Positions 52,966 through 61,989 of a stretch of 64,000 bases of DNA are shown here, in pieces (the stretch's first letter is position 1; every line of letters begins with the position of its first letter). Source of the stretch: Arthrobacter sp. PM3 (lineage in GTDB: Bacteria; Actinomycetota; Actinomycetes; Actinomycetales; Micrococcaceae). The DNA is taken from positions 855,514-919,513 of the forward strand of contig NZ_CP022314.1 in the NCBI RefSeq assembly GCF_003352915.1. The letters run 5' to 3'. The translations under genes were made by a program, and so were the position numbers. The notes beneath the pieces were generated by a model. That model was given only the letters and a program-made list of their open reading frames with translations. It was not told the origin of the DNA and did not search any database.

Positions 52966-55598
52966 GCCGTTCCGGCCCCTTCCAGCTCCATTGTGCTGTA
53001 GTCAACCACTAGTTCCCCTCCGGATGCGGTCACTGTGACCACTCCGCCCTCCGCGATGCTGCCACGCAGGAGGGCCCTGCCCACCTGCGTTTCCACCACA
53101 TGGGAAATATAGCGGCGCAGGGGGCGTGCTCCATAGACCGGGTCGAAGCCGCGTTCGGCTATCAGAAGGCGTGCCTCCTCGGTCAGGTGCAGCTCTATTT
53201 GCTGCTCGGCCAGCCGCTGCCGCAGCTGTTGGAACTGCAGATCAACGATGCGTTCGATTTGCGGCAGTCCCAGGGGTGCAAACAGGACCGTATCGTCCAC
53301 GCGGTTGAGGAATTCGGGGCGGAAATGCGCCCGGAGCTCGCCCATCACCAGGCTTCGCGCCTCCTCGGTGATCGCCCCGCCTTCGGCCGACCCCTCCAGA
53401 AGATACTGGGAGCCGATATTGGACGTCATGATGATGACGGTATTGCGGAAATCGACGGTCCGGCCCTGCGAGTCCGTTATCCGTCCGTCGTCGAGCACCT
53501 GCAGCAAGGTGTTGAAAATGTCCGGATGGGCCTTTTCCACCTCATCGAACAGCACCACCGAGTACGTCTTCCGGCGTACCGCTTCTGTGAGCTGTCCTCC
53601 TTCGTCGTACCCGATGTAGCCAGGAGGCGCCCCCAGCAGGCGGCTCACGGTGTGACGCTCCTGGTACTCGCTCATGTCCAGCCGGATCATTGCGTTCTCA
53701 CTGTCGAAGAGCGCCGCAGCCAGGGCCTTGGCAAGCTCGGTCTTCCCTACGCCGGTCGGGCCGAGAAAGATGAAGGAGCCGATAGGCCGGCGGGGATCCC
53801 GGATACCTGAGCGGGCGCGGATGATGGCGTCCGACACCGCGCTAATCGCTTCTTCCTGCCCCACGACGCGGGAGCGCAGGATTTCGTCCAAGTGCAGGAC
53901 TTTCTCACGTTCGCCCTGCTTCAGCCGTGCGACCGGTATGCCTGTCCAGGCCGCGACGATGTCGGCGATCTCGTCCTCCGTCACCACCTCGCGGAGTAGG
54001 CGTTTTTCACCTTGTTTCGCGGTCAGCCGTTCCTCCTCGGCGGCCAGCCGTCGTTCGAGGTCGGCAAGTCTGCCGTAGCGTAGCTCCGCAGCCCGATTGA
54101 GGTCGTAGTTCCGCTCGGCTTCCTCAGCCTCCTGCCGCGCCCGCTCCAGTTCACCGCGGATTTCCTGCAGTTTGTGGATCGCCTGGCGCTCAGCTTCCCA
54201 TTGGGCCCTCTTCGCGTCGGCCTCGGCGCGCAGGTCTGCCAGTTCGCGCCTCAACTCCTCGAGCCGGGTCTTGCTGGCCGGATCGGTCTCCTTGGAAAGT
54301 GCAGCGTCTTCTATTTCGAGCCGCGTGACCTTCCGCGTGAGCTCATCCAGTTCCGCTGGCATCGAATCAATTTCTGTCCGCAGCCGGGCGCACGCCTCAT
54401 CCACGAGGTCAATGGCCTTGTCGGGCAGGAACCGGTCAGTGATGTACCGGTGGGACAGGGTGGCCGCAGCCACCAGAGCACTATCTTGGATCCGTACGCC
54501 GTGGAAGACCTCAAGCCGTTCCCGCAGGCCGCGGAGAATGGAAATGGCGTCCTCGACGTCGGGTTCCTCAACCATGACCGGCTGGAAGCGGCGTTCCAAA
54601 GCCGCATCTGACTCAATGTGTTTGCGGTATTCGTCGAGGGTGGTGGCCCCGATCATATGCAGCTCCCCGCGGGCCAGCATTGGCTTGAGCATGTTCCCGG
54701 CGTCCATCGACCCCTCGGACGCGCCTGCCCCGACGACGGTGTGCAGCTCGTCTACGAAGAGCAGGATCCTGCCTTCTGCCGCGAGCACCTCGGCCAGCAC
54801 CGCTTTCAGCCGCTCCTCGAACTCGCCGCGGTACTTGGCACCGGCCACGAGGGCGCTCATGTCGAGCGAGAAGATGGTCTTGTTCTTCAGCCCTTCGGGC
54901 ACATCCTGCCGGACGATCCGCTGGGCCAGTCCCTCCACAATGGCGGTCTTGCCGACTCCCGGCTCGCCAATCAGCACCGGATTGTTCTTAGTTTTGCGTG
55001 AAAGGATCTGGACCACCCGCCGGATTTCCGCGTCGCGGCCGATGACCGGATCCAGCTTTCCAGTGCGGGCGTCCGCCACCAAATCACGGCCGTACTTCTC
55101 CAGCGCCTCATAGGTTTGCTCCGGTGTTGCCGAGGTGACGCGCTGATTTCCTCGCACTTGTGTCAGGACCGACAGGAATGCCTCGCGGGTGATGCCGTGC
55201 TCCGCCAGCACCCTGCCGGCCGCCGTGGACCGGCCTTCCTCCGCCAGCGCGACCAGCAGGTGTTCCACTGAGACGTACTCGTCCTTGAGCCGTTTGGCCT
55301 CGCGTTCGGCGGCATCGAGGAGTGCGCCGAGCCTGCGGCTCACGTACACCTGGCCGGGCGCCGCCCCCGGGCCGGTGACCTTCGGCTTGCGCCGCAGCTC
55401 GGCTTCGACGGCACCTTTCAGCTCTTCCACATCTACCTGCATGCCCACGAGCAGGCGCGGGACAAGGCCCTCCTCCTGCTCCAGCAGCGCCGCCAGCAGA
55501 TGTTCGCCGTCGGTCTCGGTGTGCCCGTGTTGCTGGGCTATCCGCTGAGCCTCTGCCAGGGCCTCCTGCGACTTCTGCGTCAAACTCTCCATATTCAT
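52962..55598 (-). CDS. clpB: ATP-dependent disaggregase ClpB
   Basis: 878 residues: N-terminal Clp_N domain (1-150), first AAA+ domain with Walker A GEPGVGKT at 211-218, a coiled-coil M-domain in the middle (rich in Glu/Arg/Leu, about 400-525), and the second AAA+ domain with [13 protein letters not shown]. It works with DnaK to recover aggregated proteins. Overlaps cbpM by 4 bases and trxC by 4 bases. Confidence 0.96.
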   Translation of the reverse strand: MNMESLTQKSQEALAEAQRIAQQHGHTETDGEHLLAALLEQEEGLVPRLLVGMQVDVEELKGAVEAELRRKPKVTGPGAAPGQVYVSRRLGALLDAAEREAKRLKDEYVSVEHLLVALAEEGRSTAAGRVLAEHGITREAFLSVLTQVRGNQRVTSATPEQTYEALEKYGRDLVADARTGKLDPVIGRDAEIRRVVQILSRKTKNNPVLIGEPGVGKTAIVEGLAQRIVRQDVPEGLKNKTIFSLDMSALVAGAKYRGEFEERLKAVLAEVLAAEGRILLFVDELHTVVGAGASEGSMDAGNMLKPMLARGELHMIGATTLDEYRKHIESDAALERRFQPVMVEEPDVEDAISILRGLRERLEVFHGVRIQDSALVAAATLSHRYITDRFLPDKAIDLVDEACARLRTEIDSMPAELDELTRKVTRLEIEDAALSKETDPASKTRLEELRRELADLRAEADAKRAQWEAERQAIHKLQEIRGELERARQEAEEAERNYDLNRAAELRYGRLADLERRLAAEEERLTAKQGEKRLLREVVTEDEIADIVAAWTGIPVARLKQGEREKVLHLDEILRSRVVGQEEAISAVSDAIIRARSGIRDPRRPIGSFIFLGPTGVGKTELAKALAAALFDSENAMIRLDMSEYQERHTVSRLLGAPPGYIGYDEGGQLTEAVRRKTYSVVLFDEVEKAHPDIFNTLLQVLDDGRITDSQGRTVDFRNTVIIMTSNIGSQYLLEGSAEGGAITEEARSLVMGELRAHFRPEFLNRVDDTVLFAPLGLPQIERIVDLQFQQLRQRLAEQQIELHLTEEARLLIAERGFDPVYGARPLRRYISHVVETQVGRALLRGSIAEGGVVTVTASGGELVVDYSTMELEGAGTA

Positions 55599-55912
55599 CG
55601 CGAAGCAGTCCTTTCCACTTGCGTGATTTCAACCAAACGTCGTTCAAGCCTGTCCACCCGCGCCAGCAGGTCCAGTACCAGCGGGATAGCGGCATAGTTC
55701 AGCGCCAGCTCGGAATGCAGCCGCAGGACGCGCGCGATCAGTTCCGGGGCCCGCGGGCTGAACCAGGGTCCGCCCGGGGCGTCGTCGTCCAGCGGCCGGA
55801 GCAGATCCAGCTGTACAAACCGCATGACGACGTCGGGGTGGACGCCGCTGCTGCGTGCGACGGTCTCGAGATTTAGGCGCCACGGGTAGGCGAGCGCATA
55901 CACTTGGCTCAT
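55595..55912 (-). CDS. cbpM: CbpM-type chaperone modulator (MerR-like)
   Basis: 105 residues: [20 protein letters not shown] is a MerR-like helical start, [20 protein letters not shown] follows, and a C-terminal coiled-coil helix has [16 protein letters not shown]. The position behind dnaJ and the LxNxxxIxLVLDLL tail match CbpM modulators of DnaJ/CbpA rather than HspR, which normally follows dnaJ in actinobacteria. Overlaps dnaJ and clpB by 4 bases each. Confidence 0.8.
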   Translation of the reverse strand: MSQVYALAYPWRLNLETVARSSGVHPDVVMRFVQLDLLRPLDDDAPGGPWFSPRAPELIARVLRLHSELALNYAAIPLVLDLLARVDRLERRLVEITQVERTASR

Positions 55913-56859
55913 CGATCCTCCCTCGGGTTGAAGTTGGAGATGCTGGCGAGCTCTTCGTACAGCCTGCGCTCCTCCTTGCTAAGACTCGGGGGCGCCATGA
56001 TCTTGATCTCCGCATACAGGTTCCCCGGTAATCCCCGCGGGTTCGGCATGCCCTGCCCCCGCAGCCGCAGCCTGCGGCCGCTGGAGGAACCGTCGGGCAC
56101 GGTGATCGTCACCGGTCCGGCTGGCGCCTTTGCCTTGATCTTGGACCCGAGCGCGGCCTCCGAAGGCGTCACCGGGAGGTCGAAGTAGATGTCCCGGCCT
56201 TTTAGCCGGTACCTGGAGTCGGGCTGGATCCGCACGGTCAGTAGGAGGTCGCCGGGTGGGCCCCCTTCGCGGCCCACAGCGCCCTCCCCGGCAAGACGGA
56301 TACGCTGCCCATCCAGCACACCGGCGGGCACATCGACGTCATAATTGCGGGTCTCCCCGTCCGGCTGTGCCAGCCTGACGGTGCGCTTTCCGCCACGGAC
56401 AGCTTCCTCGAGGGTCAGCCATAGCTCTGCTTCGTGGTCCGCCCCTTGGGCCGGCCCCCCTGCCTGTTGCCGGAACCAGCCGCCGAGCAGATCCTCCCAA
56501 TCGACGTCGCCGCCCATGTCGACGTGAGCATTGCCGTACGGGCCGCGTCCCGGGCGCGGGCCGGGCGGGGGGCCGGGGCGCGGTCCGCCGGAGCCCCACC
56601 GGCTCCCGCCGCCCCCCGGGCCTGCGCCGCTGCCGGCGTACTGCCGGAAATCGGCGCCGAAACGGTCATAGCGGGCCCTGGTTTCGGGATCCGACAAGGT
56701 GTCGTAGGCCTCACCGATCTCCTTGAACTTGTCGGCGGCATCGGGCTCGCGGTTGACATCCGGATGGTATTTTCGCGCCAATTTGCGATAGGCGCGCTGG
56801 ATTTCGTCGGGCTTCGCTGTCCGCGGGACGCCGAGAGCCGAATAGTGATCCTTAGCCAC
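55909..56859 (-). CDS. dnaJ: DnaJ-type co-chaperone (CbpA-like, no zinc finger)
   Basis: 316 residues: J domain 3-70 with the HPD motif at 32-34, a Gly/Pro-rich linker, then C-terminal substrate domains (WLTLEEAVRGGKRTVRL, GDLLLTVRIQPDSRY). There are no CxxCxGxG zinc repeats, so it belongs to the type II/CbpA group. It stimulates DnaK ATPase and delivers substrates. Its start overlaps the grpE stop by 8 bases. Confidence 0.93.
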   Translation of the reverse strand: MAKDHYSALGVPRTAKPDEIQRAYRKLARKYHPDVNREPDAADKFKEIGEAYDTLSDPETRARYDRFGADFRQYAGSGAGPGGGGSRWGSGGPRPGPPPGPRPGRGPYGNAHVDMGGDVDWEDLLGGWFRQQAGGPAQGADHEAELWLTLEEAVRGGKRTVRLAQPDGETRNYDVDVPAGVLDGQRIRLAGEGAVGREGGPPGDLLLTVRIQPDSRYRLKGRDIYFDLPVTPSEAALGSKIKAKAPAGPVTITVPDGSSSGRRLRLRGQGMPNPRGLPGNLYAEIKIMAPPSLSKEERRLYEELASISNFNPREDR

Positions 56860-57394
56860 GGTCCGGGGTCACCGCCCGGCTCACAACGACGGCGGCTGGC
56901 CTGAGGACGGTTTCCGCGCCGCCGTATCCCGGGCGCAATACGGTCAGCACAGTCCCGGGGGGAGCCTCGTCTGTTTCCGATACGCTGACCACCTCGTGAA
57001 TCCGCGGGTCGAAGGGGACGTTCTCGGCGTCGATCCGCGGGTAGCCCAACCGGGCCAGGGTATCGATGCCCTGGGATCGGATAGCGGCTATGCCTTCGAC
57101 GAGCGGATCCTCCGCGGACGGGGCGTGAGCCAAGGCCAGTTCCAGGTTGTCCAAGACGGGTAGCCACGCCAACGAGACCGCCGCGCGCTCCTGTGCCCTT
57201 AGTTGCGTGCCGTCGCGGACGGCGCGCTTGCGCAGGTTGTCGTTGTCGGCCAACGCGCGCCGCCACTGGTCCTCCATTTTGGCCAGCGCATCCGCTTGTG
57301 CCGCCGCCTCGGTTTCCCTTTCATCGGGTGCCGCGGCCTCTGCCTCGTCACTTCCTGGATGGGCCCGTCCAGCCGGCCCTGCCGGGTCGCTCAT
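56852..57394 (-). CDS. grpE: nucleotide exchange factor GrpE
   Basis: 180 residues: an acidic, Ala/Glu-rich N-terminus, the long dimerisation helix with WRRALADNDNLRKRAVRDG, and the C-terminal beta domain with VPFDPRIHEVVSVSETD and TVLTVLRPGY. It releases ADP from DnaK. Begins 8 bases after the dnaK stop. Confidence 0.93.
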   Translation of the reverse strand: MSDPAGPAGRAHPGSDEAEAAAPDERETEAAAQADALAKMEDQWRRALADNDNLRKRAVRDGTQLRAQERAAVSLAWLPVLDNLELALAHAPSAEDPLVEGIAAIRSQGIDTLARLGYPRIDAENVPFDPRIHEVVSVSETDEAPPGTVLTVLRPGYGGAETVLRPAAVVVSRAVTPDRG

Positions 57395-57402
57395 GGCCGT
57401 TC

Positions 57403-59301
57403 CTAGCCCCGATCGAATTCTGCATCGACGATGTCATCGTCAATTACGTCCGCGGACGCTTCGGGCTGAGATGAGGCTCCCTGGCCCGCCCCTGCGGTGG
57501 CCGCGGAGACAGCCGAGGCACTCAGCGCCGCCTGCAGCTGCTGAAGTTCGGAGATGAGTTCCCTCGCGGCGCCGACGTCCGCCTGGTTGCTGACGGCGTC
57601 GCGCGCCTGGCCAACCAGCAGTTCCGCGCGGGCCTTGTCGTGCACCGGGACTGCGTCCCCGAGCTCGTTGACGGCCCGTTCAACGCGGTAGGCCACCGCA
57701 TCGAGTTCGTTCAGGGCGTCGATCCGCTCCCGGTTCTGCAGGTCCTCGCTTCGGTGGGACTCCGCTTCGGCAATCATGCGCTCGACTTCCTTGGCGTCGA
57801 GGTTGGAGCCTTCGCTGATGGTGATGCCCTGTTCCTTGCCCGTGTCCTTGTCGCGGGCGGTGACGTTCAGAATGCCGTTTGCGTCGACGTCGAACGTGAC
57901 TTCGACCTGCGGTTCTCCGCGGGGCGCCGGCCGGATGTCGCTCAGCTGGAACCGGCCCAGCACCCGGTTATCCGCCGCCAGTTCCCGCTCCCCCTGCAAG
58001 ACCACCACGTCCACGGCGGGCTGGTTGTCGTCGGCGGTGGAGAACACTTCGCTGCGCCTTGCGGGGATAGTGGTATTGCGCTCGATGATCTTTGTCATCA
58101 CGCCGCCGCGAGTTTCGACACCCAGGGAAAGCGGCACAACGTCGAGCAGCAGGACATCCGAGACTTCTCCCTTGAGCACCCCGGCCTGGATCGCCGCACC
58201 GATAGCCACGACTTCGTCCGGATTGACGCTCATGTTGGGGTCTTTGCCGCCGGTCAGGCGCCGCACGACGTTCTGTACCGCGGGAATGCGGGTCGAGCCG
58301 CCGACCAAAATCACTTCATCGATGTCGTTGGCGGTAACCTTGGCGTCCGTCATCGCCTGCTTGACCGGATCCATGGTGCGTTCCACCAGGTCATGGGTGA
58401 TGTCTTCAAAAACGGAGCGTCGAACCGTGGTGGTCAGGTGCTTGGGGCCTGTGGCATCGGCGGTGATGAAGGGAAGGTTCACTTGGGTCTGGGTCACAGA
58501 ACTCAGTTCGACCTTCGCCTTTTCGGCAGCCTCGAACAGGCGTTGCAATGCCTGGGGGTCCGACCGCAGGTCGATGCCCGACTCCTTCTGGAAGTCGTCG
58601 GCCAAGTAATCGACTAGGCGGCGGTCAAAATCGTCTCCGCCGAGGTGCGTGTCACCCGCGGTGGAGCGGACCTCCACAACCCCGTCCCCCACGTCCAACA
58701 GGCTCACATCAAAAGTTCCGCCGCCTAGGTCGAAAACCAGCACCGTCTCATGCTGGCGTTTGTCGATGCCATAGGCCAGGGCCGCTGCGGTAGGTTCGTT
58801 GATGATGCGCAGGACTTCCAGCCCGGCAATCCTGCCCGCGTCCTTCGTCGCGGTGCGCTGTGCGTCGTTAAAGTACGCGGGAACTGTGATGACGGCCTCC
58901 GTCACCTTTTCGCCCAGCTGCTTCGCGGCGTCGTCCACCAGCTTGCGGAGAACGAGCGCGCTCACCTCTTCCGGCGCGACTTTCTTGCCCTGAACCTGGA
59001 ACCGCGCCACCCCGTTGTCGTCCGCTACGACGTCGAAACTCACGGCCTTGGCCTCATCCGTGATTTCGTCATAGTGCCGGCCGATAAACCGCTTGGCCGA
59101 CGTGATGGTTCCCTTGGGATTGAGAATCGCCTGCCGGCGGGCCAGTTGCCCCACAAGCCGTTCCCCGGTGTCCGTATAGGCCACAACTGACGGCGTGGTC
59201 CGGGCTCCTTCCGCGTTGGGCACGACGCGGGCCTCCCCGCCTTCCCAGACGGCGATCACCGAGTTGGTTGTTCCGAGATCGATTCCTACTGCTTTGGCCA
59301 T
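57403..59301 (-). CDS. dnaK: molecular chaperone DnaK (Hsp70)
   Basis: 632 residues, full length. N-terminal ATPase signature [33 protein letters not shown] and [18 protein letters not shown], and the substrate-binding domain with [17 protein letters not shown]. It begins the six-gene operon dnaK-grpE-dnaJ-cbpM-clpB-trxC. GGAG lies 8 bases before the ATG and overlaps the stop of a short upstream reading frame. A second DnaK is probably present elsewhere, because this set has CbpM where the classical operon has HspR. Confidence 0.97.
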   Translation of the reverse strand: MAKAVGIDLGTTNSVIAVWEGGEARVVPNAEGARTTPSVVAYTDTGERLVGQLARRQAILNPKGTITSAKRFIGRHYDEITDEAKAVSFDVVADDNGVARFQVQGKKVAPEEVSALVLRKLVDDAAKQLGEKVTEAVITVPAYFNDAQRTATKDAGRIAGLEVLRIINEPTAAALAYGIDKRQHETVLVFDLGGGTFDVSLLDVGDGVVEVRSTAGDTHLGGDDFDRRLVDYLADDFQKESGIDLRSDPQALQRLFEAAEKAKVELSSVTQTQVNLPFITADATGPKHLTTTVRRSVFEDITHDLVERTMDPVKQAMTDAKVTANDIDEVILVGGSTRIPAVQNVVRRLTGGKDPNMSVNPDEVVAIGAAIQAGVLKGEVSDVLLLDVVPLSLGVETRGGVMTKIIERNTTIPARRSEVFSTADDNQPAVDVVVLQGERELAADNRVLGRFQLSDIRPAPRGEPQVEVTFDVDANGILNVTARDKDTGKEQGITISEGSNLDAKEVERMIAEAESHRSEDLQNRERIDALNELDAVAYRVERAVNELGDAVPVHDKARAELLVGQARDAVSNQADVGAARELISELQQLQAALSASAVSAATAGAGQGASSQPEASADVIDDDIVDAEFDRG

Positions 59302-59304
59302 GAC

Positions 59305-59415
59305 TCACTCCGGTCCTAGAGGGCGCGACCGGTCCTGTGGCGACGTGCGCCCGAGGTTGCACCGCATGACGCACGCCCCGCCCTGCCGGGCCACGAGGTT
59401 CAAGGACTGTGCCAT
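59305..59415 (-). CDS. candidate 36-residue leader reading frame ahead of dnaK
   Basis: ATG 59415 preceded by AAGGAG; the reading frame MAQSLNLVARQGGACV and onward ends with TGA inside the dnaK ribosome-binding site (CCGGAGTGA), 3 bases before the dnaK ATG. The arrangement would couple its translation to dnaK. No homologue is recognised and the peptide may not be made. Confidence 0.35.
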   Translation of the reverse strand: MAQSLNLVARQGGACVMRCNLGRTSPQDRSRPLGPE

Positions 59416-59754
59416 GGGCTCCTTATAGGGTTGAGTCTGCCCCTTTGACGTGACCAACGGTATGACCCTCCGAGGTCCAATATGCTCCAGGGAACTGACC
59501 CGGCAGGACCAGGGCCCGCCGGAGCATCCGCGGCGGCGGAGGCTGCAGGTCAAACAGATGTCCGATCCACCAGGGGCCGGGTGGAGGGGATTCACCGTTG
59601 ACAGGCCAATGAGCCAGGTCTACTACTGTGTTTAATCACTTACACCCCTCGCCAGTCTGATGGCGTCCAAGCCGCCGATCAGTGCCGACGCCACACTCAT
59701 GACCAGCTGTCCCGGCCAGGCCGGCTCCACGGCCGGATCGCCAGAGGAGCCACC
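59416..59754. other. divergent regulatory region between chaperone operon and zinc-finger gene
   Basis: This 339-base region should hold the promoters of both the dnaK operon (minus) and the UBP zinc-finger gene (plus). I see a lone TTGAGT half-site near 59430, but no complete HAIR (CTTGAGT-N7-ACTCAAG) or CIRCE element, and no convincing small gene. Confidence 0.4.
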
Positions 59755-60018
59755 ATGATTGCCGGAATTCCTGATCCTCATCTCGCGCAGATTCGTCCGG
59801 TGCGGGTGCGAACCCCGGAAGGCTGCGAGGAATGTCTGTCATTGGGCACGCCGTGGGTTCATTTGCGTTTGTGTCTCTCCTGCGGCCATGTCGGGTGTTG
59901 TGATTCCTCACCTATGCGGCACGCCCGCGCACACGCCAGCGCGTTGCATCCAATCGTTCGATCCTTGGAGCCCGGCGAGAACTGGCGCTGGTGTTATCCC
60001 CATGAGGCATTCGTCTAG
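59755..60018 (+). CDS. UBP-type zinc finger protein
   Basis: 87 residues that are nearly all zinc-finger: C24/C27 (CEEC), C40/C43 (CLSCGH), C48-C49, H56, H60 and H65, in the ZnF-UBP order. The fold is known for binding C-terminal Gly-Gly tails in eukaryotic deubiquitinases; bacteria lack ubiquitin, so the ligand is unknown. ATG with GAGGAG upstream. The next gene starts 24 bases downstream, so the two are probably co-transcribed. Confidence 0.85.
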   Translation: MIAGIPDPHLAQIRPVRVRTPEGCEECLSLGTPWVHLRLCLSCGHVGCCDSSPMRHARAHASALHPIVRSLEPGENWRWCYPHEAFV

Positions 60019-60042
60019 GGCGCCGGCGGGCGCAGCGAACTG

Positions 60043-61779
60043 ATGGAACCTGCCGCAGGCTCGACGCCGATCGAAACGCCGGATGTCTCCGGCGCCTATC
60101 CGCGGCTCGGTCAAGCCCAGATCGAATTGTTGGGACGTGCCGGCATCAGCCGGGCCACCTCGGCCGGAGAGGTCCTCATCCAAGAGGGAACCTCCGACAC
60201 TGACTTCTTCGTCATACTTCAGGGCACGGTGCTGGTTGTCGAGGGGTCGCACGCCGCCGGTGGCACGCAGCCTGCCGGGCCCGGCACGCGGATCCTCGAA
60301 GTTCACGGTCCGGGACGGTTCCTCGGGGAATTGGGCCTGGTCGAAGGGCAACCGGCCTTCGTCACTGCTGTGTCCGCGGAGGCGGGTGAAGTGCTCCAGA
60401 TCGGCGGGGACGATCTGCGCCGTTTGGTGCTGACGGACGCCGCGGTGGGCGAGACAATTCTGCGGGCATATCTTCAGCGCCGAATCCTGTTGATCAGCAC
60501 GGGCGCGGGCATCCGGATCGTTGGATCCCGCTTCAGCCGTGACACCCTTCGCCTCTTGGAATTCGCAGCCGCAAACCGCTTGCCGCACCGGCTGGTCGAT
60601 CTGGAGGATGACGAGCACGCGCAGGCCATCCTGGACCGGGCCGGGATCCTCGTGAGTGACCTTCCGGCAGTGGTGCTAAACGCCACCCAAGTGCTCAGGA
60701 ACCCGTCCAACGCAGATCTGGCCCTTGCCATGGGCCTGCGGATCGTGAAAGAGCATTCGGCCAAGTACGACCTCATGGTGATCGGGGCCGGCCCGGCCGG
60801 CCTTGCGGCCGCCGTTTACGCAGCGTCCGACGGGTTGTCGGTCGTCCTTAAGGAAGGCTTCGCGATAGGTGGGCAGGCCGGCACGTCGCCGCGGATCGAG
60901 AACTTTCTGGGCTTTCCCGCCGGAATCTCCGGCGGGGAACTCATTGAAAGGGCGATCATTCAGGCCCGCAAGTTTAGAGTCCAGATCAACGTCGCCTGCC
61001 TGGCAAGCGCTATCGAGTTAAAGGACGGCGAATTCCGCGCCGAATTCAACGGGAGCGGCCCTGCTTCCTCACGGGCCGCGCTGCTCGCCACCGGCGTTCG
61101 TTACCGCCGGCTGCCGGTCCCCCGTCTTGAGGAATTCGAGGGAATCAGTGTCTTTTACGCCGCCACCGTCCACGAGGCAAGGCTCTGCGGATTGCAGCCG
61201 GTGACGGTCGTCGGCGGCGGAAACTCCGCGGGACAGGCTGCGCTATTCCTGGCGGGCACGGGAGCACCGGTGCGGCTGGTGGTCCGCGGGGCGGACCTCC
61301 GCGCCGACATGTCGAGATACCTCGCGGAACGGATTGAAGATCACCCGGGCATCGAAGTGCTGCTGAGGGCCAACATCGTCGGCGTAGACGGTTCGGGCGC
61401 ACTCGAACGGATCGTCGTCGATCTGGGAGCAACAGGCGAACAGCGCGTATTCGACTCGCGGTACCTCTTCATTTTCATCGGGGCCAAGCCGCACACAGAA
61501 TGGCTCAGGGGTACGCTCGCCTTGGATGACCACGGCTTTGTTCTCACCGGGGCTGATCTCGAGGACCTTCCCCCTGAGTTCAGCCATCTGGGCCGCAGAC
61601 GGCTGCCCTTGGAGACCAGCATCCCCGGGATGTTCGCGGTCGGCGATGTTCGGCATGGATCGGTGAAACGCGTAACGGCTGCCGCCGGTGAAGGCTCAAC
61701 AGCGGTTGCGATGATCCACGAGCACCTTCGCCTCCTCCGGGACGGACCGGCCGGTGCGCGTGGGAGTGAGGGACGTTGA
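60043..61779 (+). CDS. cyclic-nucleotide-binding / glutaredoxin-like / thioredoxin-reductase-like fusion without redox cysteines
   Basis: 578 residues. Residues 20-140 form a cNMP-binding domain (FFVILQGTVLVVEG, GRFLGELGLVEGQPA). Residues 145-235 look like a glutaredoxin fold (GIRIVGSRFSRDTLRLLEFA), and 240-575 a thioredoxin-reductase-like FAD/NAD(P)H module with VIGAGPAGLAAAVYA and VVGGGNSAGQAALFLA. The usual CxTC of the reductase is replaced (Y372-A-A-T-V-H-E), and the glutaredoxin-like part has no CxxC. It may therefore be a nucleotide-gated FAD reductase or a sensor. Starts 24 bases after the zinc-finger gene. Confidence 0.85.
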   Translation: MEPAAGSTPIETPDVSGAYPRLGQAQIELLGRAGISRATSAGEVLIQEGTSDTDFFVILQGTVLVVEGSHAAGGTQPAGPGTRILEVHGPGRFLGELGLVEGQPAFVTAVSAEAGEVLQIGGDDLRRLVLTDAAVGETILRAYLQRRILLISTGAGIRIVGSRFSRDTLRLLEFAAANRLPHRLVDLEDDEHAQAILDRAGILVSDLPAVVLNATQVLRNPSNADLALAMGLRIVKEHSAKYDLMVIGAGPAGLAAAVYAASDGLSVVLKEGFAIGGQAGTSPRIENFLGFPAGISGGELIERAIIQARKFRVQINVACLASAIELKDGEFRAEFNGSGPASSRAALLATGVRYRRLPVPRLEEFEGISVFYAATVHEARLCGLQPVTVVGGGNSAGQAALFLAGTGAPVRLVVRGADLRADMSRYLAERIEDHPGIEVLLRANIVGVDGSGALERIVVDLGATGEQRVFDSRYLFIFIGAKPHTEWLRGTLALDDHGFVLTGADLEDLPPEFSHLGRRRLPLETSIPGMFAVGDVRHGSVKRVTAAAGEGSTAVAMIHEHLRLLRDGPAGARGSEGR

Positions 61780-61989
61780 AAGTCCACCAGCGCTGACGGC
61801 AATCCGCGGGGACATTACAGAAGCTTAACAACGGCGGCATACGGGCGTAGTTTGGGTGGTGTTGGTATGCCGATTCCGGCCTTGCCGCGGCTTGAGCCGA
61901 GTCTCGATCACAGAGTGCGACGGACTACGGCCTGCCTAGGCTTGGATTCCCTGCAAGACCCTCGGTTGTGGACAGAGACGAGGTTCAAC

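Noticed and set aside
55595..55912. HspR repressor
   Set aside because: The protein lacks the usual HspR HTH core QTLRQYDR and ends with the CbpM-like helix; position alone would suggest HspR.
59416..59460. HspR (HAIR) operator before dnaK
   Set aside because: A single TTGAGT half-site is present but there is no partner ACTCAAG at 7 bases. The operon also carries cbpM rather than hspR.
59302..59754. CIRCE (HrcA) element before dnaK
   Set aside because: No TTAGCACTC-N9-GAGTGCTAA or close variant was found on either strand.
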